From JACMQW01 sp964536965 (GTDB lineage Bacteria; Bdellovibrionota; UBA1018), in NCBI GenBank assembly GCA_964536965.1, contig CAZIAL010000002.1, positions 62,001 through 126,000 of the forward strand: 64,000 bases of DNA. The letters run 5' to 3'. The translations under genes and the position numbers were made by a program. Shown here piece after piece: positions 43,118-51,436 of the stretch; positions within the stretch are counted from its first letter, which is position 1; each line of letters begins with the position of its first letter. The notes below the pieces were generated by a model. The model saw only the letters and a program-made list of their open reading frames with translations, searched no databases and was not told where the DNA came from.

Positions 43118-44125
43118 TCAGTTATAACAAGGTTTGAATTCACGCATGAGCTGGCCGATGTAGCCGCCGTAGGCGTGGTGGAATTCGTTGAAGTAGGTCG
43201 AAATCTTCATTCCCGGACCCGGGTAGATGCGGCCGTCGAACTTCATCGTCTCGGCCTTCTGGTCGATGAGTTGGGTCACGAGCATGTCCATCGCGCAGCG
43301 AATATGGGCCACGGGCTTGCGCACCTCTTTTAGAGGGAGCAGACAATGGGGCGCGAATCGACGATTCGACTTACGCAGCGATTCGCTTCGCTCGAGCTGG
43401 TACATGCCGAACGCGTAGTTTCCCGTGACGTCGCGATGGTCCTTTACGTCATTGTTGCAGCCGGATTCGATTCCGGCGATGGAGGCCATGGTCCAGACCC
43501 AGAACTTCTTCTTCATATCGTGGTCGAATTTCGACCAGTTCGGGCAAACGCGAGGAGCGCTCTCCATGCCGAGAATTTCGTTCGAGAGAAAAACGGGCGA
43601 GAGAGACTCCTCGATGTAGGTCTTTACGATCCGACCGTAGGAACCGTACTCGCCTTCGGCATCCAGGAAGAGATTGCACTTCGGCCAGGCCGACTTTAGG
43701 CCGCCCTGGGGGGATAATTTAAAGCGCACGGGATGAACTTCGCGAGCCCGCTTCTGTTTCGGTGCGGGTGTTTTCGGTTCGATCGCCGACGTGGATTTAC
43801 CGCCGCTTTGTTGTTCCATCGCCTCGATGACGAAGTCTTCTTCCTCGATCGCGACCTTGCTTTCGCGCTCGCGAAGCGCGCGAAAATCTTCGGCGGTCAT
43901 CGAGATGTCCGACATGTCCAGGGGAGCTTCTTCGATATGTTCCAGATCGGCGTTCCGCTCCGCTTCGGTGATCGCGGCGAATCCGGAGCTCTGGCCGTCG
44001 CGCTGGGCGGGAGAGTTCTGCTTTAGATCGTTCGCGTCTCCGCGCACGAGCGAGGTCAGGCTGATCGCGGTAATCGAAAGAAGGACGGGTAGGCCCCTAA
44101 GGGATCTAAAATCGAATTTTTTCAT
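43118..44125 (-). CDS. Exported lytic-transglycosylase-like protein
   Basis: A 335-residue exported protein. A basic start and hydrophobic helix (about 9-26) form a signal peptide or anchor. A poorly conserved acidic region follows (to about 125), then a C-terminal domain with IAGIESGCNNDVKDH near 228 and GNYAFGMYQLERSESL near 248. These resemble the catalytic Glu and the GLMQ-type motif of SLT (lysozyme-fold) transglycosylases, which cleave murein. Several Cys in this domain suggest disulfides. AGGAG lies 13 bases before the ATG. The fold call is moderate; the substrate is inferred. Confidence 0.7.
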   Translation of the reverse strand: MKKFDFRSLRGLPVLLSITAISLTSLVRGDANDLKQNSPAQRDGQSSGFAAITEAERNADLEHIEEAPLDMSDISMTAEDFRALRERESKVAIEEEDFVIEAMEQQSGGKSTSAIEPKTPAPKQKRAREVHPVRFKLSPQGGLKSAWPKCNLFLDAEGEYGSYGRIVKTYIEESLSPVFLSNEILGMESAPRVCPNWSKFDHDMKKKFWVWTMASIAGIESGCNNDVKDHRDVTGNYAFGMYQLERSESLRKSNRRFAPHCLLPLKEVRKPVAHIRCAMDMLVTQLIDQKAETMKFDGRIYPGPGMKISTYFNEFHHAYGGYIGQLMREFKPCYN

Positions 44126-44248
44126 GGCGGCAAGACACTCCTGAAGCGGGGGTGGAGACACAGGGAACCGGACCTACCTTTTGCACGAGTTAGACCATCC
44201 AGGGGCGGCAAATTCTCTATTCTTTACGCAGGAAGGGAGGTCGGGACC

Positions 44249-44267
44249 TGTCGAAGATTTCGACAGA
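44249..44267. repeat. 8-bp inverted repeat upstream of RibD-C reductase
   Basis: CTGTCGAA (44249-44256) and TTCGACAG (44260-44267) are perfect inverted repeats around a three-base spacer, followed by ATGTCTTTCCTTT. It lies in the 182-base divergent region between the transglycosylase-like gene and the reductase at 44308. It could be a dyad operator or a weak hairpin. No tandem copies are seen nearby, and I can name nothing else in this gap. Confidence 0.5.
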
Positions 44268-44307
44268 TGTCTTTCCTTTGCGGGAGGCTTCGAGTTTAGA
44301 TGGAAGC

Positions 44308-44982
44308 ATGTATGTTTACTCGAATTTAGCGACCAGTCTCGATGGAAAGATCGCGACGACCGGACGGGAATTTCTGATCCTCGGATCTCCGGATGATATC
44401 CGTCTTTTGCGTAAGCTCCGGAGCGAAGCCGATGCCGTCGTCTACGGCGCAGAGGTGCTCCGAGCGTTTCGCCGGGCTTGTCTGCCGCTGAATCCGAAGC
44501 ATCGACTTACGAACGCGGTACTGAGTCGCACCCTGGCCGGGATTGATCCCGAATGGCCTTTTTTCAGGGACCCGCGCATCGATCGTATTCTTTATGTGAC
44601 GGGAGCGGTTCCGGCCGCCCGGCGCCGCCGCTTCGCCGAGACGTGCACTCTCGTTAAAGTTTCCGCGAGGGATCCCGCGCGCGACATTCTCCGGGACCTG
44701 CGTCGGCGCAAATTCACGCATGTCGGTGTCGAGGGTGGCGGCGCGGTGATGTGGGAGTTCGTCGCGCTCAACGCGATCGACCGCTACTACCTCACGCTGA
44801 CGCCCCGACTGCTTGGCGGACGGTACGCGCCCACGCTCGTCGACGGGCCGGGATTCAGCCCGGATCGGGTTCTGAACGTACGGCTCGAGACCGTAAAGAA
44901 GCGAGGTTCAGAACTGTTCTTAACGTATGTTCCGGTAAAGGGGCGCGGCCGGAGGCACCCCGAGATCTCCGGCAAATCCTAG
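44308..44982 (+). CDS. RibD C-terminal/DHFR-like reductase domain protein
   Basis: A 224-residue protein of the RibD C-terminal (dihydrofolate reductase-like) family, which reduces pyrimidine or pteridine intermediates with NADPH. It begins VYSNLATSLDGKIATTGRE, the conserved substrate/NADPH-binding strand. Next come EADAVVYGAEVLRA near residue 45, FTHVGVEGGGAVMWEF near 150, and YYLTLTPRLLGGRYAPTLV near 170. There is no deaminase domain, so it is a stand-alone reductase. Whether it serves riboflavin synthesis or something else is open. The ATG at 44308 is preceded by GGAAG; an in-frame ATG ten codons upstream adds nothing recognisable. Confidence 0.85.
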   Translation: MYVYSNLATSLDGKIATTGREFLILGSPDDIRLLRKLRSEADAVVYGAEVLRAFRRACLPLNPKHRLTNAVLSRTLAGIDPEWPFFRDPRIDRILYVTGAVPAARRRRFAETCTLVKVSARDPARDILRDLRRRKFTHVGVEGGGAVMWEFVALNAIDRYYLTLTPRLLGGRYAPTLVDGPGFSPDRVLNVRLETVKKRGSELFLTYVPVKGRGRRHPEISGKS

Positions 44983-44993
44983 AAGGAGCCCTT

Positions 44994-45206
44994 TTAGCGG
45001 ATTTCCGTGGGAGCCGGACAACCGGGACAAGGTGCGGCGATCGCCTTGGTATAGAAGGTCCAGAGCGTAAATACCGACTTCCGAAGCCCCGTCGCCATGA
45101 TCGTGACGAGGGAAATCGTGATTGCGATCAGAAGGACATACTCGATCAGGGCCTGGCCCGCTTCGGAAGCATGGAGGTTGGTTTGTTGGTCTTCGCCCTT
45201 TCGCAT
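44994..45206 (-). CDS. Flp/class III pilin-like small protein
   Basis: A 70-residue protein with a short polar leader followed by GQALIEYVLLIAITISLVTI. This is the prepilin pattern seen in Flp and related class III pilins: Gly before the cleavage site, Glu at position five of the mature part, then a hydrophobic helix. The C-terminal half has two Cys (APCPGCPAP). No tad/flp assembly genes are in the window. It sits alone, convergent with the reductase and divergent from the tlpA-like gene. It may be a structural or minor pilin. Confidence 0.75.
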   Translation of the reverse strand: MRKGEDQQTNLHASEAGQALIEYVLLIAITISLVTIMATGLRKSVFTLWTFYTKAIAAPCPGCPAPTEIR

Positions 45207-45228
45207 CTTCTCTATTTTCGGTTAGGAT
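45200..45228 (+). promoter_or_regulatory. Sigma-70-like promoter for the TlpA-like gene
   Basis: TTCGCA (45200-45205) and TAGGAT (45223-45228) are exactly 17 bases apart, each 4 of 6 to consensus. The -10 ends eight bases before the ATG at 45237, so the leader would be only one or two bases, and no Shine-Dalgarno is visible. It overlaps the start of the divergent pilin-like gene. Confidence 0.45.
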
Positions 45229-45236
45229 CGGTGTGA

Positions 45237-45854
45237 ATGGCAAATGATTCTCAACCTGCCGGAACCCCTGGGAAAAAGCTCTCGGTCGCGAGCGTGCTGG
45301 TACCCGTAGCGGGCATTCTAGCGGTGACCCTCCTGGCCCTGGGTTACATCCGGGCCCGCGAAAACGAGCATCCCAGTGGAGACGGTCATTCCCATGAGGG
45401 AGCCATTCGCAGGAAAGTCGGAGAAAAAATTCCGGATCTCACCTTAAGGACCCTAGACGGGCAGGCGGTGAAACTTTCCGAGATCAAGGGAAAGGTCATT
45501 CTCCTGAACTTCTGGGCGACCTGGTGTCCGCCGTGCGTGCTCGAAATGCCGTCGTTGCAGAAACTATCCACGGAATACGGTCCGAAGGGACTTGCCGTCG
45601 TCGGACTGAATTTGGATGAGAACCCAGAAGAAGTGCTCTCGCCGTTTCTGAAAAAACATTCGATCGAATTCCAAATGTTCGTGGATCCCAAAGGCGAAGT
45701 CGCCGACCGGTTTACGATCTCCGGCCTGCCCCTGACGATCGTCGTCGACGCGAAGCAGACCCTGCTGCTCGAGCAACTGGGCGACGAGGACTGGTTCGCG
45801 CCAGCCTTCCGCGCGCAGTTCGAGAAGTGGCTCGGGGAGGTCGATGCCGGATGA
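45237..45854 (+). CDS. TlpA-like thiol-disulfide oxidoreductase
   Basis: A 205-residue membrane-anchored periplasmic thioredoxin. One N-terminal membrane helix (about 17-40) is followed by a His-containing linker. The TlpA/AhpC-TSA fold then has KVILLNFWATWCPPCVLEMP near residue 85 with the redox CPPC motif, a VVGLNLDENPEEVLSPFLKK segment, and the cis-Pro in FTISGLPLTIVVD near 165. Such proteins reduce apocytochrome c or other periplasmic disulfides; the partner here is unknown. Its stop overlaps the next gene's ATG by four bases. Confidence 0.9.
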   Translation: MANDSQPAGTPGKKLSVASVLVPVAGILAVTLLALGYIRARENEHPSGDGHSHEGAIRRKVGEKIPDLTLRTLDGQAVKLSEIKGKVILLNFWATWCPPCVLEMPSLQKLSTEYGPKGLAVVGLNLDENPEEVLSPFLKKHSIEFQMFVDPKGEVADRFTISGLPLTIVVDAKQTLLLEQLGDEDWFAPAFRAQFEKWLGEVDAG

Positions 45855-46555
45855 CGTTGCCGCTTTTTCTGACTCCTCGACTTAAATATCCGGCGGGTGC
45901 GGCTCTTTTCGTCATCGCGCTGGTCATGTACTCGACGACGAATCATTTTCCGATCTTCACTCCGCGGGAACTCCCGATGTTCGCCATGGACGACGCCATA
46001 CCGTTTGTTCCATGGACGGTCCTCATCTATGTGAGCGAATACTTTTTTTTCATCGCGATCTACCTCACCTGCCGGGACATGGTAAATCTAAACAAGTATC
46101 TCTATTCTTTCCTGGCGACCCAGGGATTCAGCTGCTTGATTTTTTTTCTATGGCCGACGACTTTTCCGCGCCATCTTTTCCCGATCCCGGACGGGACCCA
46201 TCCGCTGATCGCGGGGGTTTGGACATGGCTCCGTGAAGCGGACGCACCGACGAACTGTTTTCCGTCTCTCCACGTCTCCACCGTGTATCTATCGGCCTAT
46301 ATCTTCCTCGATGAACAGCGGGAGAAGTTTCCTCTTTTCATCGTATGGGGAACTCTCATCGCGCTTTCGACGCTCCCGACGAAACAGCATTACGCGATCG
46401 ATATCGTCGCGGGATGGCTTCTGAGCGTGGTGGCTTACTGGTACTTCCATCGAAAGGCGAAGTATCGTCCGGTCGTCCTATTCGGAGAAAGCCCCGCCGC
46501 GCAGTTCGCGACCAGCCGTGCGGTCGTTTCGGACGATCACCAGGCGAATCGATAG
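45851..46555 (+). CDS. PAP2-family membrane phosphatase/transferase
   Basis: A 234-residue protein with about six membrane helices. The PAP2 signature is partly present: NCFPSLHVSTVYLSAYIF near residue 137 (SLH motif) and KQHYAIDIVAGWLLSVVAYW near 180 (HxxxD motif). The spacing fits the group related to inositol-phosphorylceramide synthases and undecaprenyl-pyrophosphate phosphatases. The lipid substrate is unknown. The start at 45851 overlaps the TlpA-like stop (ATGA), so the two are coupled. The gene end overlaps hutI on the other strand by 19 bases. Confidence 0.83.
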   Translation: MTLPLFLTPRLKYPAGAALFVIALVMYSTTNHFPIFTPRELPMFAMDDAIPFVPWTVLIYVSEYFFFIAIYLTCRDMVNLNKYLYSFLATQGFSCLIFFLWPTTFPRHLFPIPDGTHPLIAGVWTWLREADAPTNCFPSLHVSTVYLSAYIFLDEQREKFPLFIVWGTLIALSTLPTKQHYAIDIVAGWLLSVVAYWYFHRKAKYRPVVLFGESPAAQFATSRAVVSDDHQANR

Positions 46556-47808
46556 TAGAGTTCCTCGAACTTCGCAAAGGGCAGGACGAAGAAGTCCGCG
46601 TCCTTTCCGACCTCGAGCGATCCCTTACGTTCGTGGAGGCCGAGCGCGCGCGCGGCGTTGTACGTCGATGCCGCGAATAGTTCCGCTCGCGACAACCCCA
46701 GATAGAGAGCCGAAATCGTGAGGACGGCCGGTAGATTTAACGTCATGGAGGTTCCCGGGTTGAAGTCCGTGGAGATCGCCACCCGCGCGCCGGCTTCCAA
46801 GAGCTTGCGGGCGGGTGCGTGCGGTGCCTTCAGGTAAAACGCCGTCCCCGGAAGGAGCACGGCCGTGGTCTCTGAGTTCGCGAGCGCGCGAATTCCATCC
46901 TCCGAAATCTTCAGCAGGTGGTCGGCCGACAGCGCGCCGATATCGGCCGCGAATGCCGAAGCGCCGGTGTCCACCAGCTCGTCCGCGTGGACTTTCACCT
47001 TCAGCGCGTGAATTTTGGCGCGCTCGAGAATTCTTCGCGCCTCCTCGATGGTGTAATATCCCTCGTCGATGAACACGTCGCAGGCTTTCGCGAGGTCGGC
47101 GTTGGCCACGGTCGGGAGCATCCGTTCGAGGAGCTCCTGCATATAGTCTTCTCGCGAACGCTCCTTCGGAAAATCATGGGCCCCGAGGAAAGTCGGAATG
47201 ATCGTCATTTCCGGCGTGGCTTCTTGGAGAAGTTTCACCACACGAAGGACCTTCAGTTCTGTTTCGAAGTCGAGCCCGTAACCTGACTTCACTTCGATCG
47301 TGCGGATTCCGAAACGATGCGCCTCTTCGATTCGAGCGCGGCCCAGTCGAAAGAGTTCCTCTTCGCTCGCGGCGCGGGTCGCCCGGACGGTGGTCTGGAT
47401 CCCGCCGCCAGCGGCGGCGATGGATTCGTAAGTCGCGCCGCCGCAGCGAGCGGCGAACTCGCTCGCGCGATCGCCGGCGAAGACCAGGTGCGTATGACAG
47501 TCGATGAGGCCGGGGGTCACCGCGTGCTTTCGGTCCAGGTCGAAATTAGGAACATTTCGGTACTCGTCCGGAAGTTCGTCGCTTTTTCCGACCCAGAGCA
47601 CTTGGTCGGCGACGACTTTCATTCCCGATTTTCCGGTCGCAAAATCCGCATAGGGCACGGTTTTCACCGAATAGGCCATCGCGCCGTCTTCGATCCGACC
47701 CAGATCGGTCTCCGCGGGACGGCGACCGTCTTTTCGGCGAACCCCCTCACCCGTCAGGAGTTCGGAGGCGTGGAGAAGGACGTGGACTCGGTCCTGTGGA
47801 TCGGACAT
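46537..47808 (-). CDS. hutI: Imidazolonepropionase
   Basis: A cytoplasmic metal-dependent amidohydrolase for the third step of histidine breakdown: 4-imidazolone-5-propanoate to N-formiminoglutamate. The 423-residue product has the metal motif TPGLIDCHTHLVFAGDR near residue 98, AARCGGATYESIAAAGGGI near 118, and IEVKSGYGL near 170. It also has IPTFLGAHDFP near 200, KVHADEL with the metal His near 273, and AISTDFNPGTSM near 345. It is the last gene of the hut run and lies next to a small exported-protein gene. Confidence 0.95.
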   Translation of the reverse strand: MSDPQDRVHVLLHASELLTGEGVRRKDGRRPAETDLGRIEDGAMAYSVKTVPYADFATGKSGMKVVADQVLWVGKSDELPDEYRNVPNFDLDRKHAVTPGLIDCHTHLVFAGDRASEFAARCGGATYESIAAAGGGIQTTVRATRAASEEELFRLGRARIEEAHRFGIRTIEVKSGYGLDFETELKVLRVVKLLQEATPEMTIIPTFLGAHDFPKERSREDYMQELLERMLPTVANADLAKACDVFIDEGYYTIEEARRILERAKIHALKVKVHADELVDTGASAFAADIGALSADHLLKISEDGIRALANSETTAVLLPGTAFYLKAPHAPARKLLEAGARVAISTDFNPGTSMTLNLPAVLTISALYLGLSRAELFAASTYNAARALGLHERKGSLEVGKDADFFVLPFAKFEELYYRFAW

Positions 47809-47811
47809 CGG

Positions 47812-48210
47812 CTACTTTTTCTCCGAAAAGGAGGTGCGCGTGCAGGCCATTTCGACTTCTTTGCCACGGAGGACCCGCGCGAAGGAGTTGCCGCCCATGA
47901 GCATGGTCATCTTCACCTGCGAGCGGCGATCCATTTTTAACTCGAGCAGGGATTTCTGGTCTTTGCGTGTGGCGAACTGGACGAAGGTCGTTTCCTGCTT
48001 CTCCGGAATCCGGGAAACGCCGGCGTAGAATTCGTCCGGCCGTGAACCTTGGTACCTGATGCGAATCACGTCCTCACCCACGGGATGGATCTGGAGCTTC
48101 TCGGGTGCCTTTCCCGGGAGTGTCAAGGTGCAGTCTTCGTAGGCGTGCGCAGGTAGGATTCCGAGGGCGAAAAGGGCGAGGCCGGACCGTAAAAGCGAGG
48201 CATTTCTCAT
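47812..48210 (-). CDS. Small exported protein of unknown function
   Basis: A 132-residue protein with a signal peptide (RNASLLRSGLALFALGILPAHA) and a mature part of about 110 residues that reads as beta-rich: TLTLPGKAPEKLQIHPVGED, then VIRIRYQGS. Two Cys (ECTL-like DCTLTL near the mature N-terminus, and ACTRTSF at the C-terminus) could form one disulfide. I recognise no family. It lies between hutU and hutI, 16 bases after the one and three before the other, so it is probably on the hut transcript although nothing suggests a role in histidine breakdown. An in-frame ATG 15 codons upstream would overlap hutU and lacks a signal peptide. Confidence 0.75.
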   Translation of the reverse strand: MRNASLLRSGLALFALGILPAHAYEDCTLTLPGKAPEKLQIHPVGEDVIRIRYQGSRPDEFYAGVSRIPEKQETTFVQFATRKDQKSLLELKMDRRSQVKMTMLMGGNSFARVLRGKEVEMACTRTSFSEKK

Positions 48211-48226
48211 GGGGTTTTCTCCGGAA

Positions 48227-49897
48227 TTATTCGGGGAGCATCGGTATGCTGCCACCCCTGGTTTTAAAAGCCTTCTTTCCGATCTCGATCGACGTCGCGT
48301 ACCCGGCGTCGGCGTGCCGAACGATTCCCATCCCGGGGTCCGAGTTCAGCACGCGCGAAATCCGTTTTCCCGCCGCTTCCGTTCCATCAGCCAGGATGAC
48401 GATTCCAGAATGCATCGAATACCCGATTCCGACTCCGCCGCCGTGGTGGAGAGAAACCCAGGTCGCGCCGTTCACCGCGTTGATCATCGCGTTCAGGAGC
48501 GGCCAGTCGCCTACCGCGTCCGATCCGTCCTTCATCGCCTCGGTCTCGCGGTTCGGGCTCGCTACGGAACCGCAGTCCAGATGATCGCGCCCGATCACGA
48601 TCGGCGCCTTCACCCTTCCGGTACGGACGAGGTCGTTGAAAAGCAGACCCGCTTTTTCGCGCTGTCCGTATCCGAGCCAGCAGATCCGCGCCGGGAGGCC
48701 CTGGAACTGGATGCGTTCCTCGGCCATGTGGAGCCAGCGATGGAGTCCGCGGTCTTCGGGAAATAGGTCCATGAGCGCGCGGTCGGTCACGCGGATATCC
48801 TCGGGGTCCCCCGAGAGCGCGACCCAGCGAAACGGTCCGCGGCCTTCGCAGAACTGGGGCCGAATGTAGGCGGGGACGAAACCCGGAAAATCGAAGGCAT
48901 TCTTCACGCCCGCTTTCATGGCTTGGGCGCGGATGTTGTTTCCGTAATCGAAAACGTGCGATCCCCGCTTCTTATACTCGAGCATCGCTTCCACATGGCG
49001 TCCCATCGAGGAGATGGCCATCGACTTGTATTTTTCGGGATCCGCCGAACGAAGGGCAACCGCCGCCTCAAGCGACATTCCGTGCGGAACATAGCCCGTC
49101 AGTTCGTCATGCGCCGAAGTCTGGTCGGTGACGAGGTCGGGCTTAAACCCTCGGTCGAGAAGTTCCCAAAGGACTTCGGCCGCGTTTCCGATCAGTCCGA
49201 TGGAGAGGGCTTGCTTCGCTTGCTTGGCCTTTTCGACGCGAGCGAGCGCATTTTCGAGCGAGTCCGCGAGAACATCCAGATACTTCGTTTCCAGTCGTTT
49301 CCGCGCGCGCGCCGGATCGACTTCGATATTCAGGCTCACCAGTCCGGCGAATGTCGCCGCGAGAGGTTGCGCCCCGCCCATGCCCCCTAAGCCGGCGGTG
49401 AGGAGCACGCGACCCGCGAGGTCGCCCCCGAAATGTTGGCGACCCGCTTCGGCGAACGTCTCGTAGGTCCCCTGTACGATGCCTTGGGTCCCGATGTAAA
49501 TCCACGAACCGGCCGTCATCTGGCCGTACATCATCAGTCCCTGGGCTTCGAGCTCACGGAAGTAATCTCCGGTCGCCCATTTCGGTACGATCCAGGAATT
49601 CGCGATCAGAACGCGAGGAGCGTCGGCGTGCGAAGGGAAGACGGCCACGGGTTTGCCGGACTGGACGAGGAGGGTCTGGTCTCCGCGCAGTGTTTTTAAG
49701 GTATCTACGATCGCCTCGAAACAGTCCCAGTTCCGAGCTGCTTTTCCGTTTCCGCCGTAAACCACGAGTTCGGCCGGATTCTCCGCGACGTCGGGGTCTA
49801 AGTTGTTCATGAGCATCCGGAGCGCGGCTTCCTGTTCCCAACCGAGGCAGGTGAGCGTGGTACCGCGAGCGGCGCGAACAGTGCGGGGACTCTTCAT
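48227..49897 (-). CDS. hutU: Urocanate hydratase
   Basis: An NAD-dependent cytoplasmic enzyme converting urocanate to imidazolonepropionate, the second step of histidine breakdown. The 556-residue product has AELVVYGGNGKAARNWDCF near residue 45, GLMMYGQMTAGSWIYIGTQG near 125, and the NAD-binding GLGGMGGAQPLAATFAG near 170. TDQTSAHDELTGYVPHGM lies near 265, and GRDHLDCGSVASPNRETEAM with the conserved Cys near 435. The start at 49897 is chosen because AGGAG lies seven bases upstream and the N-terminus fits the family. A much longer open frame runs into hutH and is spurious. Confidence 0.95.
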   Translation of the reverse strand: MKSPRTVRAARGTTLTCLGWEQEAALRMLMNNLDPDVAENPAELVVYGGNGKAARNWDCFEAIVDTLKTLRGDQTLLVQSGKPVAVFPSHADAPRVLIANSWIVPKWATGDYFRELEAQGLMMYGQMTAGSWIYIGTQGIVQGTYETFAEAGRQHFGGDLAGRVLLTAGLGGMGGAQPLAATFAGLVSLNIEVDPARARKRLETKYLDVLADSLENALARVEKAKQAKQALSIGLIGNAAEVLWELLDRGFKPDLVTDQTSAHDELTGYVPHGMSLEAAVALRSADPEKYKSMAISSMGRHVEAMLEYKKRGSHVFDYGNNIRAQAMKAGVKNAFDFPGFVPAYIRPQFCEGRGPFRWVALSGDPEDIRVTDRALMDLFPEDRGLHRWLHMAEERIQFQGLPARICWLGYGQREKAGLLFNDLVRTGRVKAPIVIGRDHLDCGSVASPNRETEAMKDGSDAVGDWPLLNAMINAVNGATWVSLHHGGGVGIGYSMHSGIVILADGTEAAGKRISRVLNSDPGMGIVRHADAGYATSIEIGKKAFKTRGGSIPMLPE

Positions 49898-49917
49898 GGG
49901 GGCAACTCCTTCGGGGA

Positions 49918-51435
49918 TTAAACTTCGGCGTCGATTTCGCGATCGATCAGCATCGCTTCGATCGCGTTCATATCCAGGTAGAACGTCCGGTCGCGCACGA
50001 CCGGTTTCACATGCTTTCGGACGTTCCATATCGTCGCTTCGATTTTCTTCGAGGATCGAAGCGGGCGATGGAACTCGAGCCCGGTGGTGGCGGCGAGCAT
50101 TTCCATGGCGAGCACTCTGCGCACGTTCTCCACGATCTTCGTCGCCTTGCGAGCCGCCCATGCACCCATCGAAACGTGGTCTTCCTTATCGGCGGAAGTA
50201 GGAATCGAATCGACCGAAGCCGGGTGCGCGAGCGTCTTATTCTCGGAAACGATGCTCGCGGCGGCGACCTGTACGATCATGAAGCCACTATTCACTCCGC
50301 CTTCCTGCACGAGGAAAGCTGGAAGCCCCGAAAGAGCGGGGTTAATCAGCTTTTCAATCCGCTGCTCCGAAATGCTGCCGATCTCGGCAATCGCGATCGA
50401 AAGCGCGTCCATGGCGATGGCGACGATTTGGCCGTGGAAGTTCCCTCCCGAGAGCACTTTCCCGCTCGCCGGAAAGACCAGTGGATTATCGGTGACCGCA
50501 TTCACTTCGCGCTCGAGCACCTGACGCACAAAGCGAAGGGTGTCCCGGGAGGCGCCGTGAACCTGCGGCATGCAGCGAAGGGAGTAAGGATCCTGGACCT
50601 TCCCGCAGTCTTCGTGGCTCGCCGAGATCTCGGAATGTTTCCCGCCGGGCGCGAGGATCGCACGCAGTCGGTCCGCGACTTCCTTCTGACCGGGATGCGA
50701 ACGCACGGCCTGGATTTCGGGTTCGAATGCATCGGTCGTACCCTTCAGAGCTTCCACCGTAATCGCGCCCGTCAGATCCGCGACGTCGCAGAGATATTCG
50801 GCATCGAGGAGCGCGAGGGTCCCGAGCGCGGTCATGAATTGCGTACCGTTGATGAGGGCGAGCCCTTCCTTCGGCCCGAGTCGGATCGGCTTTATTTTCG
50901 CGGCGGCGAGGGCTTTCGCCCCGTCCATCAGTTTGCCGCGGTAGTAGGCGCGACCCTCGCCGATCAAGACCAGCGACAGATGGGAGAGCGGCGCGAGATC
51001 CCCGCTCGCACCGACGGATCCCTGCTCGGGGATCCAAGGGGCGATGCCCGCATTCAGAACCTTTAAAAGGTGCTCGACGAGCGCGACGCGGACGCCGCTA
51101 TGTCCGCGCGAGAGGTTCGCCGCGCGCAGAAAGAGCATCGCCCGGGATTGCTCGATCGTGATCGGATTTCCCATGCCCACGGAATGAGAGCGGAGAAGAT
51201 TATACTGGAGTTCTTCGAGGTCGTGCTCGGGGATGCGTACGTTCGAAAGCAGTCCGAATCCGGTGTTTACGCCGTAGATCGTCTCTCCCTTCTCCGTGCG
51301 ACCGCGCAGATAGCGATACGCCTTCTCGATCTTCGCCCGTGCCCCCGGAGCGAGAGCGACTTTTCTCTCGGCCCGCGCGATCTCGCGTACGGCTTCGAGA
51401 GTGATTTCGTCTCGGCCTAGAACGAACGCGGCCAT
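49918..51435 (-). CDS. hutH: Histidine ammonia-lyase
   Basis: This enzyme deaminates L-His to urocanate, the entry step of histidine breakdown. The 505-residue product contains the ASG triplet (GSVGASGDLAPLSH, near residue 143) that cyclises into the MIO prosthetic group. It also has TIYGVNTGFGLLSNV near 50, NGTQFMTALG near 195, QDPYSLRCMPQVHGAS near 275, NPLVFPASGKVLSGGNFHG near 315 and SADKEDHVSMGAWAARK near 415. The start at 51435 lies one base after rpe; an in-frame extension into rpe is not part of the protein. Typical length. Confidence 0.95.
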   Translation of the reverse strand: MAAFVLGRDEITLEAVREIARAERKVALAPGARAKIEKAYRYLRGRTEKGETIYGVNTGFGLLSNVRIPEHDLEELQYNLLRSHSVGMGNPITIEQSRAMLFLRAANLSRGHSGVRVALVEHLLKVLNAGIAPWIPEQGSVGASGDLAPLSHLSLVLIGEGRAYYRGKLMDGAKALAAAKIKPIRLGPKEGLALINGTQFMTALGTLALLDAEYLCDVADLTGAITVEALKGTTDAFEPEIQAVRSHPGQKEVADRLRAILAPGGKHSEISASHEDCGKVQDPYSLRCMPQVHGASRDTLRFVRQVLEREVNAVTDNPLVFPASGKVLSGGNFHGQIVAIAMDALSIAIAEIGSISEQRIEKLINPALSGLPAFLVQEGGVNSGFMIVQVAAASIVSENKTLAHPASVDSIPTSADKEDHVSMGAWAARKATKIVENVRRVLAMEMLAATTGLEFHRPLRSSKKIEATIWNVRKHVKPVVRDRTFYLDMNAIEAMLIDREIDAEV

Positions 51436-51436
51436 C

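Noticed and set aside
48227..50161. Longer hutU start reaching into hutH
   Set aside because: The extra 88 residues are Arg/Glu-rich shadow sequence. The ATG at 49897 has AGGAG at good spacing and the family N-terminus.
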